Shown here: positions 25,498 to 33,527 of the stretch, one piece after another
Numbering within the stretch: the stretch's first letter is position 1
Layout of the letters: each line of letters starts with the position of its first letter
Assembly (NCBI GenBank): GCA_016195815.1
Contig: JACPYX010000008.1
Span: forward strand, 1 to 64,000
Direction: 5' to 3'
Source: Chloroflexota bacterium
GTDB taxonomy: Bacteria; Chloroflexota; Anaerolineae; Anaerolineales; Villigracilaceae
Length of the DNA stretch: 64,000 nucleotides
Program-made: the position numbers and the translations under genes
Notes under the pieces: model-generated
Databases searched by the model: none
What the model was told of the DNA's origin: nothing
The model's input: only the letters and a program-made list of their open reading frames with translations

Positions 25498-26664
25498 TTA
25501 TGCTGGGTTATCCCACGGCGCAATGCCGCGTCTGCCCTCTCCGTTCAACGAAGTGTAAATTGTCTCTCGTAATTCTGGCATCACTTCCGCCGTTGCCGCC
25601 AGCAGACCGAAACAGCCCGCGATCATCATGTCGCCGAACGGGACGGCAAAATAAGGACGCAGAATCCCCCTCTCCCTTTGGGAGAGGAACGGGGTGAGGG
25701 CAAACATCGAACGCCGCGGTCCCGTCACCACAACATCAAATTCATCCCTGCCGAATTCAAACTTCTCCTGTGAATACACCAGCGCACCGTGACCCATGTC
25801 ATTGAATACATCTTCATGCTTCAATGAGCCATCGGCTAATCTTCGTATCAGAGATTCAAGTTTGGGTAAATCGATTTCGCCTGTGTGATGCTCAAAGACT
25901 CCCTCAATCCCATCACCGAGTCGAAATGCCAGTGTGTGAAAATTCCCCACATTGACAATGATCTTGCGTTCGCGCTTTGCAACCACAGGGTCAAAATTTG
26001 CGCCCAGCACCGCGGCAGGCGCAGTGTCCATCACCACCAGCGGACAAGGCAGATCGCCCGCCGAGTCCGCGACGGATTGCAGGCGCGTCATAATCTTGGG
26101 AATATCATTTGAGAGATAAGCAAATGCTGAAAGTGAATTCTTTGCTTTGATTCTTTCGTCCAGATAATCAAATCGAAATTGACGATCCGAAACCCCCGCG
26201 GGCGCATTGCCATGATCGAATACCGCGACAGCAATCGCGCTTAAATCCTTCAGCGAAACGCCATAATCCATGAAAGTCTTGGAGATCAATTCAAAATCAA
26301 AGTCTTTTAACTCCAAACTTTCCACTTTCAACTTTCTACTCTCTTCTTCCGAAACAATCTTTATTCCCAATTTCTCTACTTTATCCAACTCATCATTGAG
26401 TGTCGTCGCGGCGTCGGGAGTCATGTAAACAGGAATTCCTGCGCGCGCGCATTCTTCGATTGCCCAGGCCGAGGGGCCGCCGCCCATTTGATGGCCTGTC
26501 AGCAGGATCGGAATCCGAGAAAGAAGCGCCTGCTTGAGACGGCGATGGATCATCATGGTAGGCGAAGGCAAAACGAGCTTGAATCCGTTCTCGAGGTCGA
26601 GATTTGAATCGTAAAGGAAAATATCCTGCGTGCCTGTGCCGATGTCAACTGTGAGAATTTTCAT
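25498..26664 (-). CDS. DUF1786 family protein
   Basis: From the ATG at 26664 the protein is 388 residues and starts MKILTVDIGTGTQDIFLYD, a phosphate-loop-like opening of actin-fold ATPases. GHQMGGGPSAWAIEECARAG and VNVGNFHTLAF support DUF1786, whose role is unknown. Two stretches look derived from genomic repeats: ESRKLKVESLEL near residue 107 and LTPFLSQRERG near the C-terminus. A perfect TATAAT lies 6 nt before the ATG, so the mRNA is probably leaderless and the longer frame from 26769 is not used. Confidence 0.82.
   Translation of the reverse strand: MKILTVDIGTGTQDIFLYDSNLDLENGFKLVLPSPTMMIHRRLKQALLSRIPILLTGHQMGGGPSAWAIEECARAGIPVYMTPDAATTLNDELDKVEKLGIKIVSEEESRKLKVESLELKDFDFELISKTFMDYGVSLKDLSAIAVAVFDHGNAPAGVSDRQFRFDYLDERIKAKNSLSAFAYLSNDIPKIMTRLQSVADSAGDLPCPLVVMDTAPAAVLGANFDPVVAKRERKIIVNVGNFHTLAFRLGDGIEGVFEHHTGEIDLPKLESLIRRLADGSLKHEDVFNDMGHGALVYSQEKFEFGRDEFDVVVTGPRRSMFALTPFLSQRERGILRPYFAVPFGDMMIAGCFGLLAATAEVMPELRETIYTSLNGEGRRGIAPWDNPA
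25665..25700. repeat. Low-complexity repeat inside DUF1786 gene
   Basis: CCCCCTCTCCCTTTGGGAGA followed by GGAACGGGGTGAGGG is text usually found between genes. Here it stays in frame within the DUF1786 coding sequence and encodes LTPFLSQRERG. A related stretch occurs at 18479-18540. Confidence 0.6.
26309..26345. repeat. Repeat-like insert inside DUF1786 gene
   Basis: AACTTTCCACTTTCAACTTT with flanking CTCCA and CTACTC is an iterated TTTCCACTTTCAAC text. It is in frame and encodes SRKLKVESLEL. This is the second repeat-like insert in the same gene. Confidence 0.5.
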
Positions 26665-26670
26665 GAGATG

Positions 26671-26676
26671 ATTATA
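26671..26676 (-). promoter_or_regulatory. -10 box for DUF1786 gene (leaderless)
   Basis: On the minus strand TATAAT is followed by CATCTC and the ATG at 26664, the same 6-nt spacing seen at the lipid kinase gene. Confidence 0.6.
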
Positions 26677-26682
26677 AACAAG

Positions 26683-26710
26683 ATCAGGGACGACTTGTGT
26701 CGTCCCTGAT
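26683..26710 (-). terminator. Hairpin after gcvPB
   Basis: ATCAGGGACGAC and GTCGTCCCTGAT form a 12-bp perfect stem with a 4-nt loop. The downstream tract on the minus strand is CTTGTTTATAAT, only moderately T-rich. It also contains the DUF1786 -10 box, so terminator and promoter abut. Confidence 0.65.
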
Positions 26711-26729
26711 AAAAGTCTTTGGGAATCTG

Positions 26730-28232
26730 TCAAATTTTTTCCGCGTAATCTTCCGGCAGCCAACAGCAAAGGACGAGTTCTCTGGCGGCTTTGACTTCAT
26801 CCATGCGGCCAAATTGAGTCGTACTCGGCGCGTTGTGAAGCAGATCAGGCTGAGTCTTGGCTTCGTCCGCGATCTTGATCAGCGCGTCGGCAAAAGCATC
26901 CAACGTGTCTTTGTTCTCAGTTTCGGTCGGCTCGATCATCAGCGCTTCGTGAACGATGAGCGGGAAGTAATTTGTCGGCGGATGGAATTTGTAATCCATC
27001 AGGCGCTTGGCGATGTCGAGAGCGCGCACATCCGAGCCATCGAAGCGGCCTTCCGCGACAAATTCGTGCATACAGATGCGGTCGTATGGCACATGATATG
27101 TGTTTCGTAAGCGGGCTAAAAGATAATTAGCGTTCAATACCGCATACTGCGAAATATCTTTCAAGCCGTCAGGTCCGTGCATGGCTATGTAAGTAAATGC
27201 GCGCACATGCCCGCCGCCAAAGTGTCCGTGAAAGGCCTTCATGCGTCCGATGGATTTCCTGGGCGTGACAAACCCGAACAGCGGAGGAGTCTCATCATCG
27301 CCCTCTTCAAGGACGCCGACCAGCGGCGCGGGCAGGAAATCCGCCAAATGCGCCGCGACTCCAACCGGACCCGAACCGGGGCCGCCGCCTCCATGCGGGA
27401 CGGCGAAAGTCTTGTGCAGGTTGAAGTGCATCAAGTCGAAACCGATGTCGCCAGGGCGAATGATGCCCAGCAGCGCGTTCAAGTTCGCGCCGTCGCCGTA
27501 GACCAGGCCTCCGCAATCGTGTACGATCTGGATCACTTCTTCGACATGTTCATCGAACATGCCGAGTGTGTTCGGGTTGGTCATCATCAGACCGAAGATG
27601 GTATCGTCGCATTGTTCTTTGAGCGCTTTCAAGTCTATGTTGCCGCGTTCGTCGGATGGGATTTGGACAATAGTCAGACCGGTCATTCCAGCAGAGGCGG
27701 GATTTGTTCCATGCGCGGAATCGGGGATGAGCATCTTGACGCGTTTGTCGTCTCCGCGTGATTTGTGGTAGGCGCGCATGATCAGCACGCCGGTAAATTC
27801 TCCGTGTGCGCCGGCCGCGGGTTGGAGCGTCACTGCCTCGAAGCCGCTGATTTCTTTCAGCCATTCCTGGAGCGTGAACATCAATGCGAGGTTGCCCTGC
27901 ACGGTTTCAATTGGCTGGAGCGGATGCGTGAACATATAACCCGGCAGGCGGCAGGTATCTTCGTTGATCTTCGGGTTGTATTTCATCGTGCATGAGCCGA
28001 GCGGATAAAAGCCATCGTCAACGCTGTAGTTGAATTTGCTGAGGCGCATGTAGTGGCGGACGACATCCACTTCGGCCAGTTCGGGCAGGGGCAGGTCCGC
28101 TCGCAGAAGAGACTCGGGCAATTTGGCGCGCGGCACATCCGGGTCCGGGAAAGAGACGCCGTTTCGTCCGGGCGAGGAAAGATCGAAGATGGTCGGTTCG
28201 ACGATCTTTGAAGAAGTCAATGTGTTATTCAT
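26730..28232 (-). CDS. gcvPB: Glycine dehydrogenase (decarboxylating) subunit 2
   Basis: From the ATG at 28232 the protein is 500 residues. It is the PLP-binding half of the split P-protein: SAHGTNPASAGMTG, then HFNLHKTFAVPHGGGGPGSG with the PLP lysine at about residue 274. With GcvPA it decarboxylates glycine and passes the aminomethyl group to the lipoyl arm of GcvH. The start overlaps the gcvPA stop by 8 nt. Split P-proteins are typical of Gram-positive, Chloroflexota and many thermophilic lineages. Confidence 0.96.
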   Translation of the reverse strand: MNNTLTSSKIVEPTIFDLSSPGRNGVSFPDPDVPRAKLPESLLRADLPLPELAEVDVVRHYMRLSKFNYSVDDGFYPLGSCTMKYNPKINEDTCRLPGYMFTHPLQPIETVQGNLALMFTLQEWLKEISGFEAVTLQPAAGAHGEFTGVLIMRAYHKSRGDDKRVKMLIPDSAHGTNPASAGMTGLTIVQIPSDERGNIDLKALKEQCDDTIFGLMMTNPNTLGMFDEHVEEVIQIVHDCGGLVYGDGANLNALLGIIRPGDIGFDLMHFNLHKTFAVPHGGGGPGSGPVGVAAHLADFLPAPLVGVLEEGDDETPPLFGFVTPRKSIGRMKAFHGHFGGGHVRAFTYIAMHGPDGLKDISQYAVLNANYLLARLRNTYHVPYDRICMHEFVAEGRFDGSDVRALDIAKRLMDYKFHPPTNYFPLIVHEALMIEPTETENKDTLDAFADALIKIADEAKTQPDLLHNAPSTTQFGRMDEVKAARELVLCCWLPEDYAEKI

Positions 28233-29580
28233 GATCCGCCTCCGAAAGCGCATCAACCAGCATGTCAATATCTTCCTTGCTGTTCATCTCGGTCACTGCG
28301 ATCAGTAGATGATTCTTGAGCGCGGGATAATCCTGGCCGAGATCGTATCCACCGAGGATGCCATGCTCAAGCAAATGAGCGTTGACCTCAGCCGCGGGCT
28401 TTGGACAACACAACACAAATTCATGGAAGAATGGTTCGGGGAAGCACATACCGTAGCCTTCGATCTGGCTGAGTCGTTCAGCGGCATAATGCGCCTTGTG
28501 ATAACAAAGTTCGGCGACTTGTCTCATTCCATTTTTGCCAAGGACCGACATATACACTGCGGAGGCCAGCGCCAGCAGACCCTGGTTGGTGCAAATGTTC
28601 GACGTGGCGCGCTCGCGCTTGATGTGCTGTTCGCGCGAGGTCAGCGTCAGAACGTAAGAACGCTGGCCGCGATTGTCAACAGTCTCGCCGACGAGTCGTC
28701 CGGCCATTTTGTGGACGAAGGATTTTTTCGTCGTGAAGAAACCGAGCCACGGCCCGCCAAACCACATCGGAATTCCGAGCGGCTGGCCTTCGCCGACAAC
28801 AATGTCTGCGCCCATGGCGCCCGGCGTCTTGAACAGTCCCAGCGCGGTCGGGTTGGCAACCACACAGACCAACGCGCCTTTGCCGTGCGCGGATTCGATG
28901 AACGCGGAGTAATCGTAAACGCGTCCGAAGAAATCGGGATACTGAACGATGACGAGCATCGTGTTTTCATCAATGAGGGAGGCAAGCGCTTCAGGCCCGG
29001 ACTCTAAATCGGCGCCCGCGTTATCCCCGGCTACTTCCAGGCCCATGCCTTGTGTGTATGTGCGTATCACGGCGCGATATTGTGGATGAACTGTCGGCGA
29101 GATGACCACCCTTTTGCGTTTGCCGCGAAATTGAGCGTAGGCCAGGTTGACAGCTTCCGCCGCGGCTGTCGCGCCGTCGTAGTGCGAGGCGTTGGAAACG
29201 TCCATGCCGGTCAGCGCAGAGATAAGCGATTGATATTCAAAGGCGGCTTGCAATGTGCCTTGCGAAATTTCGGGCTGATAGGGCGTGTAAGCCGTATAAA
29301 ATTCTCCGCGGCTGATGATGTGATTGACCACCGCCGGGATGTAATGATTATACGCGCCCGCGCCGAGGAAGGAGATCAAGTCGCCGCGCACGTTCTCGTT
29401 GCTTTCGGCGAGTTCTGCCAGTTCGGCCGCGGCTTCCATCTCGGTCAACGCGGGAGGCAGATCCAGTTTGGGAAAACGATGTTTGGCGGGAATATCTTTG
29501 AAGAGTTCATCGAGCGATTTTACGCCGATGGCCGCCAACATCGCGTCCCGTTCTTTGGGGCTATGAGGTATGTAAGTCAT
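28225..29580 (-). CDS. gcvPA: Glycine dehydrogenase (decarboxylating) subunit 1
   Basis: The 451-residue protein opens with YIPHSPKERDAMLAAIGVKS, the GcvPA signature. FLGAGAYNHYIPAVV, YTPYQPEISQGTLQA and a C-terminal EMNSKEDIDMLVDAL confirm it. It forms the heterotetramer with GcvPB. An upstream GGAGG overlaps the intergenic inverted repeat that separates it from gcvH. Confidence 0.96.
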   Translation of the reverse strand: MTYIPHSPKERDAMLAAIGVKSLDELFKDIPAKHRFPKLDLPPALTEMEAAAELAELAESNENVRGDLISFLGAGAYNHYIPAVVNHIISRGEFYTAYTPYQPEISQGTLQAAFEYQSLISALTGMDVSNASHYDGATAAAEAVNLAYAQFRGKRKRVVISPTVHPQYRAVIRTYTQGMGLEVAGDNAGADLESGPEALASLIDENTMLVIVQYPDFFGRVYDYSAFIESAHGKGALVCVVANPTALGLFKTPGAMGADIVVGEGQPLGIPMWFGGPWLGFFTTKKSFVHKMAGRLVGETVDNRGQRSYVLTLTSREQHIKRERATSNICTNQGLLALASAVYMSVLGKNGMRQVAELCYHKAHYAAERLSQIEGYGMCFPEPFFHEFVLCCPKPAAEVNAHLLEHGILGGYDLGQDYPALKNHLLIAVTEMNSKEDIDMLVDALSEADHE

Positions 29581-29587
29581 GGTTCCT

Positions 29588-29653
29588 CCAGTGTTCAGTA
29601 TTCAGTAATCAGTTTTCAGTTCTGGTCGCTGAACACTGGTCACTGATCACTGG
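29588..29653. repeat. GTTCAGTATTCAGT-type inverted repeat
   Basis: CCAGTGTTCAG pairs exactly with CTGAACACTGG 30 nt later, within iterated CAGT/ATCAGT text. Similar text recurs between the tRNAs at 38692-38757. It fills the gcvPA-gcvH gap. Confidence 0.65.
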
Positions 29654-30031
29654 CTAGTGTGTTCTTTCCGCGCAATACTTTTCGTACGCAGCGGCATCCA
29701 TTACATCGCCGGCTTTGCCACCCTCGACCTTGATCATCCAGCCCGCGTTAAACGGGTCGCTGTTGAGAGTCTCCGGCTTGTCGGAGAGTCCGCTATTGAC
29801 GGCAGTCACTTTGCCAGATACGGGTGAATAAATTTCAGCCGAGGCTTTTACCGATTCGACCGAAGCGATTGCTTTCCCCACTTCGAGCATATCGCCGACT
29901 TCGACCAGAATCTCAACGAAGACGATGTCCGAGAGCTGCGATTGGGCGTAGTCGGTGATGCCCATCGCGCCGCTGGCGGGGTCAAACCACTCATCAGATT
30001 TGGCGTATTTCAAATTGGCGGGAGTATTCAT
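29654..30031 (-). CDS. gcvH: Glycine cleavage system H protein
   Basis: From the ATG at 30031 the protein is 125 residues. The lipoylation motif is VESVKASAEIYSPVSG with the lipoyl lysine at K62. GITDYAQSQLSDIVFVE and the C-terminal GWMIKVEG are typical. GcvH shuttles the aminomethyl group between P-, T- and L-proteins. AAGGAGA lies about 10 nt before the ATG. It is the first gene after the glycine riboswitch. Confidence 0.97.
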   Translation of the reverse strand: MNTPANLKYAKSDEWFDPASGAMGITDYAQSQLSDIVFVEILVEVGDMLEVGKAIASVESVKASAEIYSPVSGKVTAVNSGLSDKPETLNSDPFNAGWMIKVEGGKAGDVMDAAAYEKYCAERTH

Positions 30032-30063
30032 TACTTTGGTTCTCCTTGTTGTGAGATATCGGC

Positions 30064-30105
30064 GAATCAAAAGAGGACGTGCAATTATAGAATTGCGCGT
30101 CCTCT
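30064..30105 (-). terminator. Riboswitch-controlled terminator before gcvH
   Basis: AGAGGACG, then CGCAATT / AATTGCAC, then CGTCCTCT form a long stem followed by TTTTGATT on the minus strand. The 5' arm starts immediately after the second aptamer closing helix, so aptamer folding could compete with it. This is the likely expression platform. Confidence 0.8.
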
Positions 30106-30106
30106 G

Positions 30107-30331
30107 TAAATTGACCTGAGAGATTATCCCTTGGTTTCGATACCGTAGTACCCAGCCAGCAGGGATTTACACCGTCGGTGTCTCGTGAATTGAGACTTTC
30201 CAGAGTAATTCGGGGCAGGGTCCTTTTGCCTGAGAGTTTCGCCTGGCTTCGCCTTGTTTCCAGACTTGCACCTTCGGCGTCCTTCGCTTTGGCTTTGATA
30301 TGCCGCTGGGGATCTCTTCCCTGTGCCCGTT
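30107..30331 (-). promoter_or_regulatory. Tandem glycine riboswitch
   Basis: On the minus strand two aptamers follow one another. The first (about 30329-30212) has GGGAAGAGATCCCC, GACGCCGAAGGTGCAAG and CTCTCAGGCAAAAGGACC. The second (about 30211-30107) has ACTCTGGAAAGTC, ACACCGACGGTGTAAAT, CGAAACC and AATCTCTCAGGTCAATTT. These are the conserved elements of glycine aptamers. Glycine binding normally turns on gcv genes by preventing termination, and a terminator lies just downstream. Confidence 0.9.
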
Positions 30332-30345
30332 CAATTGTTATATCC

Positions 30346-30374
30346 ATTTTATGGGGCAGGGATGGTAACGTCAA
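30346..30374 (-). promoter_or_regulatory. Promoter of gcvH-gcvPA-gcvPB
   Basis: On the minus strand TTGACG (30374-30369), 17 nt, then TAAAAT (30351-30346). The transcript would start near 30339, just before the first glycine aptamer. Confidence 0.7.
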
Positions 30375-30423
30375 GAGGATAATGTTCCCAATTTTGTGCA
30401 AAGCCAATTCTAAAATTACCAAC

Positions 30424-30458
30424 AAAAAAAGCCTGCTTTTTCAGCAGGCTTTTTTTGT
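30424..30458. terminator. Bidirectional terminator
   Basis: AAAAAAAGCCTGCT, TTTTC loop, AGCAGGCTTTTTTT: a stem with A and T tracts on both sides. It serves the DUF4870 gene on the minus strand. Confidence 0.82.
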
Positions 30459-30474
30459 TACAAAGTGGAAAAAA

Positions 30475-30810
30475 TTATACCCAGCCCTGGTTCTTGATAA
30501 AGTTAGTAACGAATGGAACTTCGAACATCTGGCCCTGATAGGCCTGATAAGCCCACCACAGGAAGACCAGCCAGATCACCGGAATGCACAGCCCGCCGAA
30601 GCCAAAAGTGATAACCGAAAGAATAGTGGCGACCACAAAGAAGGCTACATTCAAGGCCAGTGACTGAATGGCATGGAACTTAATGAATGGGCGGGCTTTC
30701 TTATCTTCCATGAAGAGCATAATGATGGCAATCAGCGCAATCGGGTAGCCGAGTGCGGCCCACAACTTATCATCGCTGGTGACATCTGAAGACATGGGTG
30801 CTTGAGACAT
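30475..30810 (-). CDS. DUF4870/Tic20-like small membrane protein
   Basis: From the ATG at 30810 the protein is 111 residues. GGAGGA lies 8 nt upstream and would sit inside the longer frame from 30828, so the shorter start is right. A cytoplasmic N-terminus with DDKLWAALGYPIALIAIIML is followed by FIKFHAIQSLALN and two or three more helices. This is the DUF4870 pattern, related to Tic20. Function unknown. Confidence 0.85.
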   Translation of the reverse strand: MSQAPMSSDVTSDDKLWAALGYPIALIAIIMLFMEDKKARPFIKFHAIQSLALNVAFFVVATILSVITFGFGGLCIPVIWLVFLWWAYQAYQGQMFEVPFVTNFIKNQGWV

Positions 30811-31239
30811 AGTTTGTTCCTCCGTCAAATTCTGAATTAGTTTAAATCATTTTACAACCAATTCGGACAAAATGCAACCAAATTAACGAGACAAGAGTAC
30901 TGGTGAGGGCATGATCAAAGTTGTCTTCATGCGCTTCGCCCGGTTTCGCTGTGCCGTCTTTGCAGGCGCTGGTTGAACACTACAATCCCGCGGCACGGTC
31001 ACACAAACAGAAAATTTGCGCGCGCAATACTCATCGTATCGAGCTGGAAGGACAAACACAACGAAAGATTAGAGCAAAACAGAGGTAAGGCATGGCAGAC
31101 ACTTAAGGTACAATCGAAACTACAGCCTGCACATATCCATTCCTGCAGTCACTGCCAGGAATCTGAGATAAAAGCCGCTCTTTTTGTCTTGCCGCATAGC
31201 ATCAACTTGCTTTGGTAGCAACTTGGGTTACTTAATGAA
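30811..31239. other. 429-nt intergenic region, no gene seen
   Basis: No frame here has both a credible start and family resemblance. One open stretch (about 30930-31085) reads without stops but lacks a start codon and looks like chance or an old remnant. The promoter of the large downstream gene should lie here, but I see no strong hexamers. Confidence 0.5.
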
Positions 31240-33456
31240 ATGGAAAGCCTGTCGTACATTTCCGGACTCAAGCCCGCCGATCAAGGCCCACTTTCGAGGT
31301 TTATCCCTCCGCTGGAAGAGGGAGTTATCTCGACCTGGCTATCGCATCACGCGCCGGCTTCAAGCTGGCTGCTCGACCCGTTCGGATTCTCTCCCAGGCT
31401 TGCGCTCGAAGCTGCGCGCACAGGGTATCGCATACTTGTCACGGCTAACAATCCCATCACACGCTTCCTGCTCGAAATGGCCGCAGACCCTCCGGCGGAA
31501 GCGGACTTCAAGGCCGCGTTGGCCGATCTGGCTGTTGTAAAGAAAGGCGATGAGCGGCTCGAGGCTCACCTGCAATCGTTGTATGTTACGAATTGTGAAA
31601 AATGCGGGCGCGAAGTTTTTGCTCAGTCGTTTTTGTGGCGCAAAGCGGAAGATGCGCCCTTTGCCCGGATTTATGAATGCAAATCATGTGGCGACTCGGG
31701 CGAACGCCCGGCGATGCCTGCAGATGTTGAGCGCGCAAAGAAAATCGCCGCGACAGATAGTCTTCACCGTTCACGGGCTTTTGAACGCGTCATCAAGTTG
31801 AACGATGAAGACCGCTCTTACGCGGAAGAAGCGATACAACATTATTTGCCGCGTCCGCTCTATGTGCTGACCACGATCATAAACCGGCTCGACAACTTGA
31901 ATCTGACTGCCGAGCGGCGGCGCGCATTGACCGCGCTTATCCTCGCTGCATGTGACGCGGGCAACACTTTATGGGGCTATCCATCCGAGCGGGCGCGGCC
32001 CAGGCAATTGAATACGCCGGCCCAATTCCGCGAGCAAAACATCTGGATGCTGTTCGAGCGTGGACTCGGTCTATGGACGGAAACCGCTGCGAGCGTCCCG
32101 TGCGTTGCGTGGCCGAACAAACTTCCAGATACGGGCGGCATTTGCATTTACGAAGGCCGCCTCAAAGACCTGGCGCATGAGGTCAAAAGGGAAATCCCCA
32201 TTGAGGCGGTGATCGGTTCGGTGCCGCGCCCAAATCAGGCATTCTGGACTTTATCTGCTTTGTGGGCGGGCTGGTTATGGGGAAGCGATGCGGTTGAACC
32301 TTTTAAAATTGCCTTGCGCCGCCGCCGTTATGACTGGGGCTGGAATGCCACTGCGTTAAATGCGGCCTTCGTTCATCTCTTTGACCTGCTTCCATTAAGC
32401 ACGCCCTTTTTAGGATTGCTGCCCGAGGCAGAACCGGCCTTTCTCTCATCGGCTTTGACTGCCGCCAACGCGGCGGGATTCAAACTAAAAGGCATGGCCA
32501 TGCGAACGGAGCATGACGCTATTCAGATCGTGTGGGAACGAGGCGAGCATTTGAAGCGCGAGACGGCAAAACCTGATGTTGAAACCGTTCGCAAAGCAAT
32601 CGCGAATTATTTGACGGAGCGCGGCGAACCAGCCAGTTATTTGCATGTACATGCCGCAGGGTTGATCGCATTGGATGAAACTCACGCGCTCAAGCAAACT
32701 GACCAGGAATTCGACGACGCTCTGCGAAGCACGCAAACCGTTATTGAAACCGCACTGAAAGAAGATGCAGGCTTTATTCATTATTCAACAGGCGAAAGTG
32801 TGGACACAGGCCTTTGGGGTTTAAGTGAATCATCCCGGCAGGAATCGCTTTCTGACCGCGTTGAAATGGCTGTCGTTAATTTCCTTCAGAAGAATCCCGA
32901 AAGCATCTATCTTGAGATCGAGAATGATCTTTATCAACGTTTCGCGGGTCTTTTAACGCCGTCCAAAGCGTTGATCTATGCAGTCTTGAATTCATACACA
33001 GACAAGGCCGGCGCAAACTGGAGGCTGCGCGCTGAAGATGTCGCAGCCACGCGGCGGGCGGAATTGAAGAACATAACGATATCCATCGAATCAATTGGCA
33101 GACGGCTAAAATACAAAACCCGCAAACAAGGCAGGCTTTTGATTTGGGAAGAGAACGGCAGGTCTGTTCGTGTGTTTTATCCTTTGGCATCAGCCCTGAT
33201 CGGACGCTCGCTCACCGAAATTCCTGATCTGCCGCCGCAAACCATACTGGTCATCCCCGGCGGACGCGCCGCGCTGGCGGCTTACAAAGAGCAACGCGAC
33301 CCGGCGCTGGGGGAACGATTAAAGAACTACCGGTGGCTCAAATACCGTTTGGTGCGCGCCCTGTCCGAGGTCCCGATTTTGACGCGGGAAACTTTTGAGG
33401 AGCAGATCAACAGCGATCCCGTCGAACAATCAAAAGGCCAGATGATGATGTTCTGA
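31240..33456 (+). CDS. Degenerate DNA-methyltransferase-like protein with zinc ribbon
   Basis: The 738-residue protein resembles DUF1156-type adenine DNA methyltransferases. LLDPFGFSPRLALEAARTGY (residues 44-63) matches the SAM-pocket motif I, with NNPITRFLL after it. A zinc ribbon follows (C119, C122, C147, C150), then RPRQLNTPAQFREQNIWMLF near 253-272. Where DPPY plus tyrosines is expected, it reads IGSVPRPNQAFWTLSALWAG (325-344). The catalytic motif is therefore missing. The C-terminal 350 residues show no domain I recognise. It may bind DNA or SAM without methylating. No restriction gene is adjacent. Confidence 0.65.
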   Translation: MESLSYISGLKPADQGPLSRFIPPLEEGVISTWLSHHAPASSWLLDPFGFSPRLALEAARTGYRILVTANNPITRFLLEMAADPPAEADFKAALADLAVVKKGDERLEAHLQSLYVTNCEKCGREVFAQSFLWRKAEDAPFARIYECKSCGDSGERPAMPADVERAKKIAATDSLHRSRAFERVIKLNDEDRSYAEEAIQHYLPRPLYVLTTIINRLDNLNLTAERRRALTALILAACDAGNTLWGYPSERARPRQLNTPAQFREQNIWMLFERGLGLWTETAASVPCVAWPNKLPDTGGICIYEGRLKDLAHEVKREIPIEAVIGSVPRPNQAFWTLSALWAGWLWGSDAVEPFKIALRRRRYDWGWNATALNAAFVHLFDLLPLSTPFLGLLPEAEPAFLSSALTAANAAGFKLKGMAMRTEHDAIQIVWERGEHLKRETAKPDVETVRKAIANYLTERGEPASYLHVHAAGLIALDETHALKQTDQEFDDALRSTQTVIETALKEDAGFIHYSTGESVDTGLWGLSESSRQESLSDRVEMAVVNFLQKNPESIYLEIENDLYQRFAGLLTPSKALIYAVLNSYTDKAGANWRLRAEDVAATRRAELKNITISIESIGRRLKYKTRKQGRLLIWEENGRSVRVFYPLASALIGRSLTEIPDLPPQTILVIPGGRAALAAYKEQRDPALGERLKNYRWLKYRLVRALSEVPILTRETFEEQINSDPVEQSKGQMMMF

Positions 33457-33527
33457 GCCGCTGTGAGATTGCAAAACCGACGCGACATCAAAATAGCTTT
33501 ACTGGAAAAATGAGAAAAGGAGATGAA

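Noticed and set aside
28309-29007. Plus-strand open frame of 232 codons
   Set aside because: Antisense to gcvPA, whose family assignment is certain.
30930-31085. Stop-free stretch before the methyltransferase-like gene
   Set aside because: No start codon in frame, no ribosome site and no family resemblance; recorded as intergenic.
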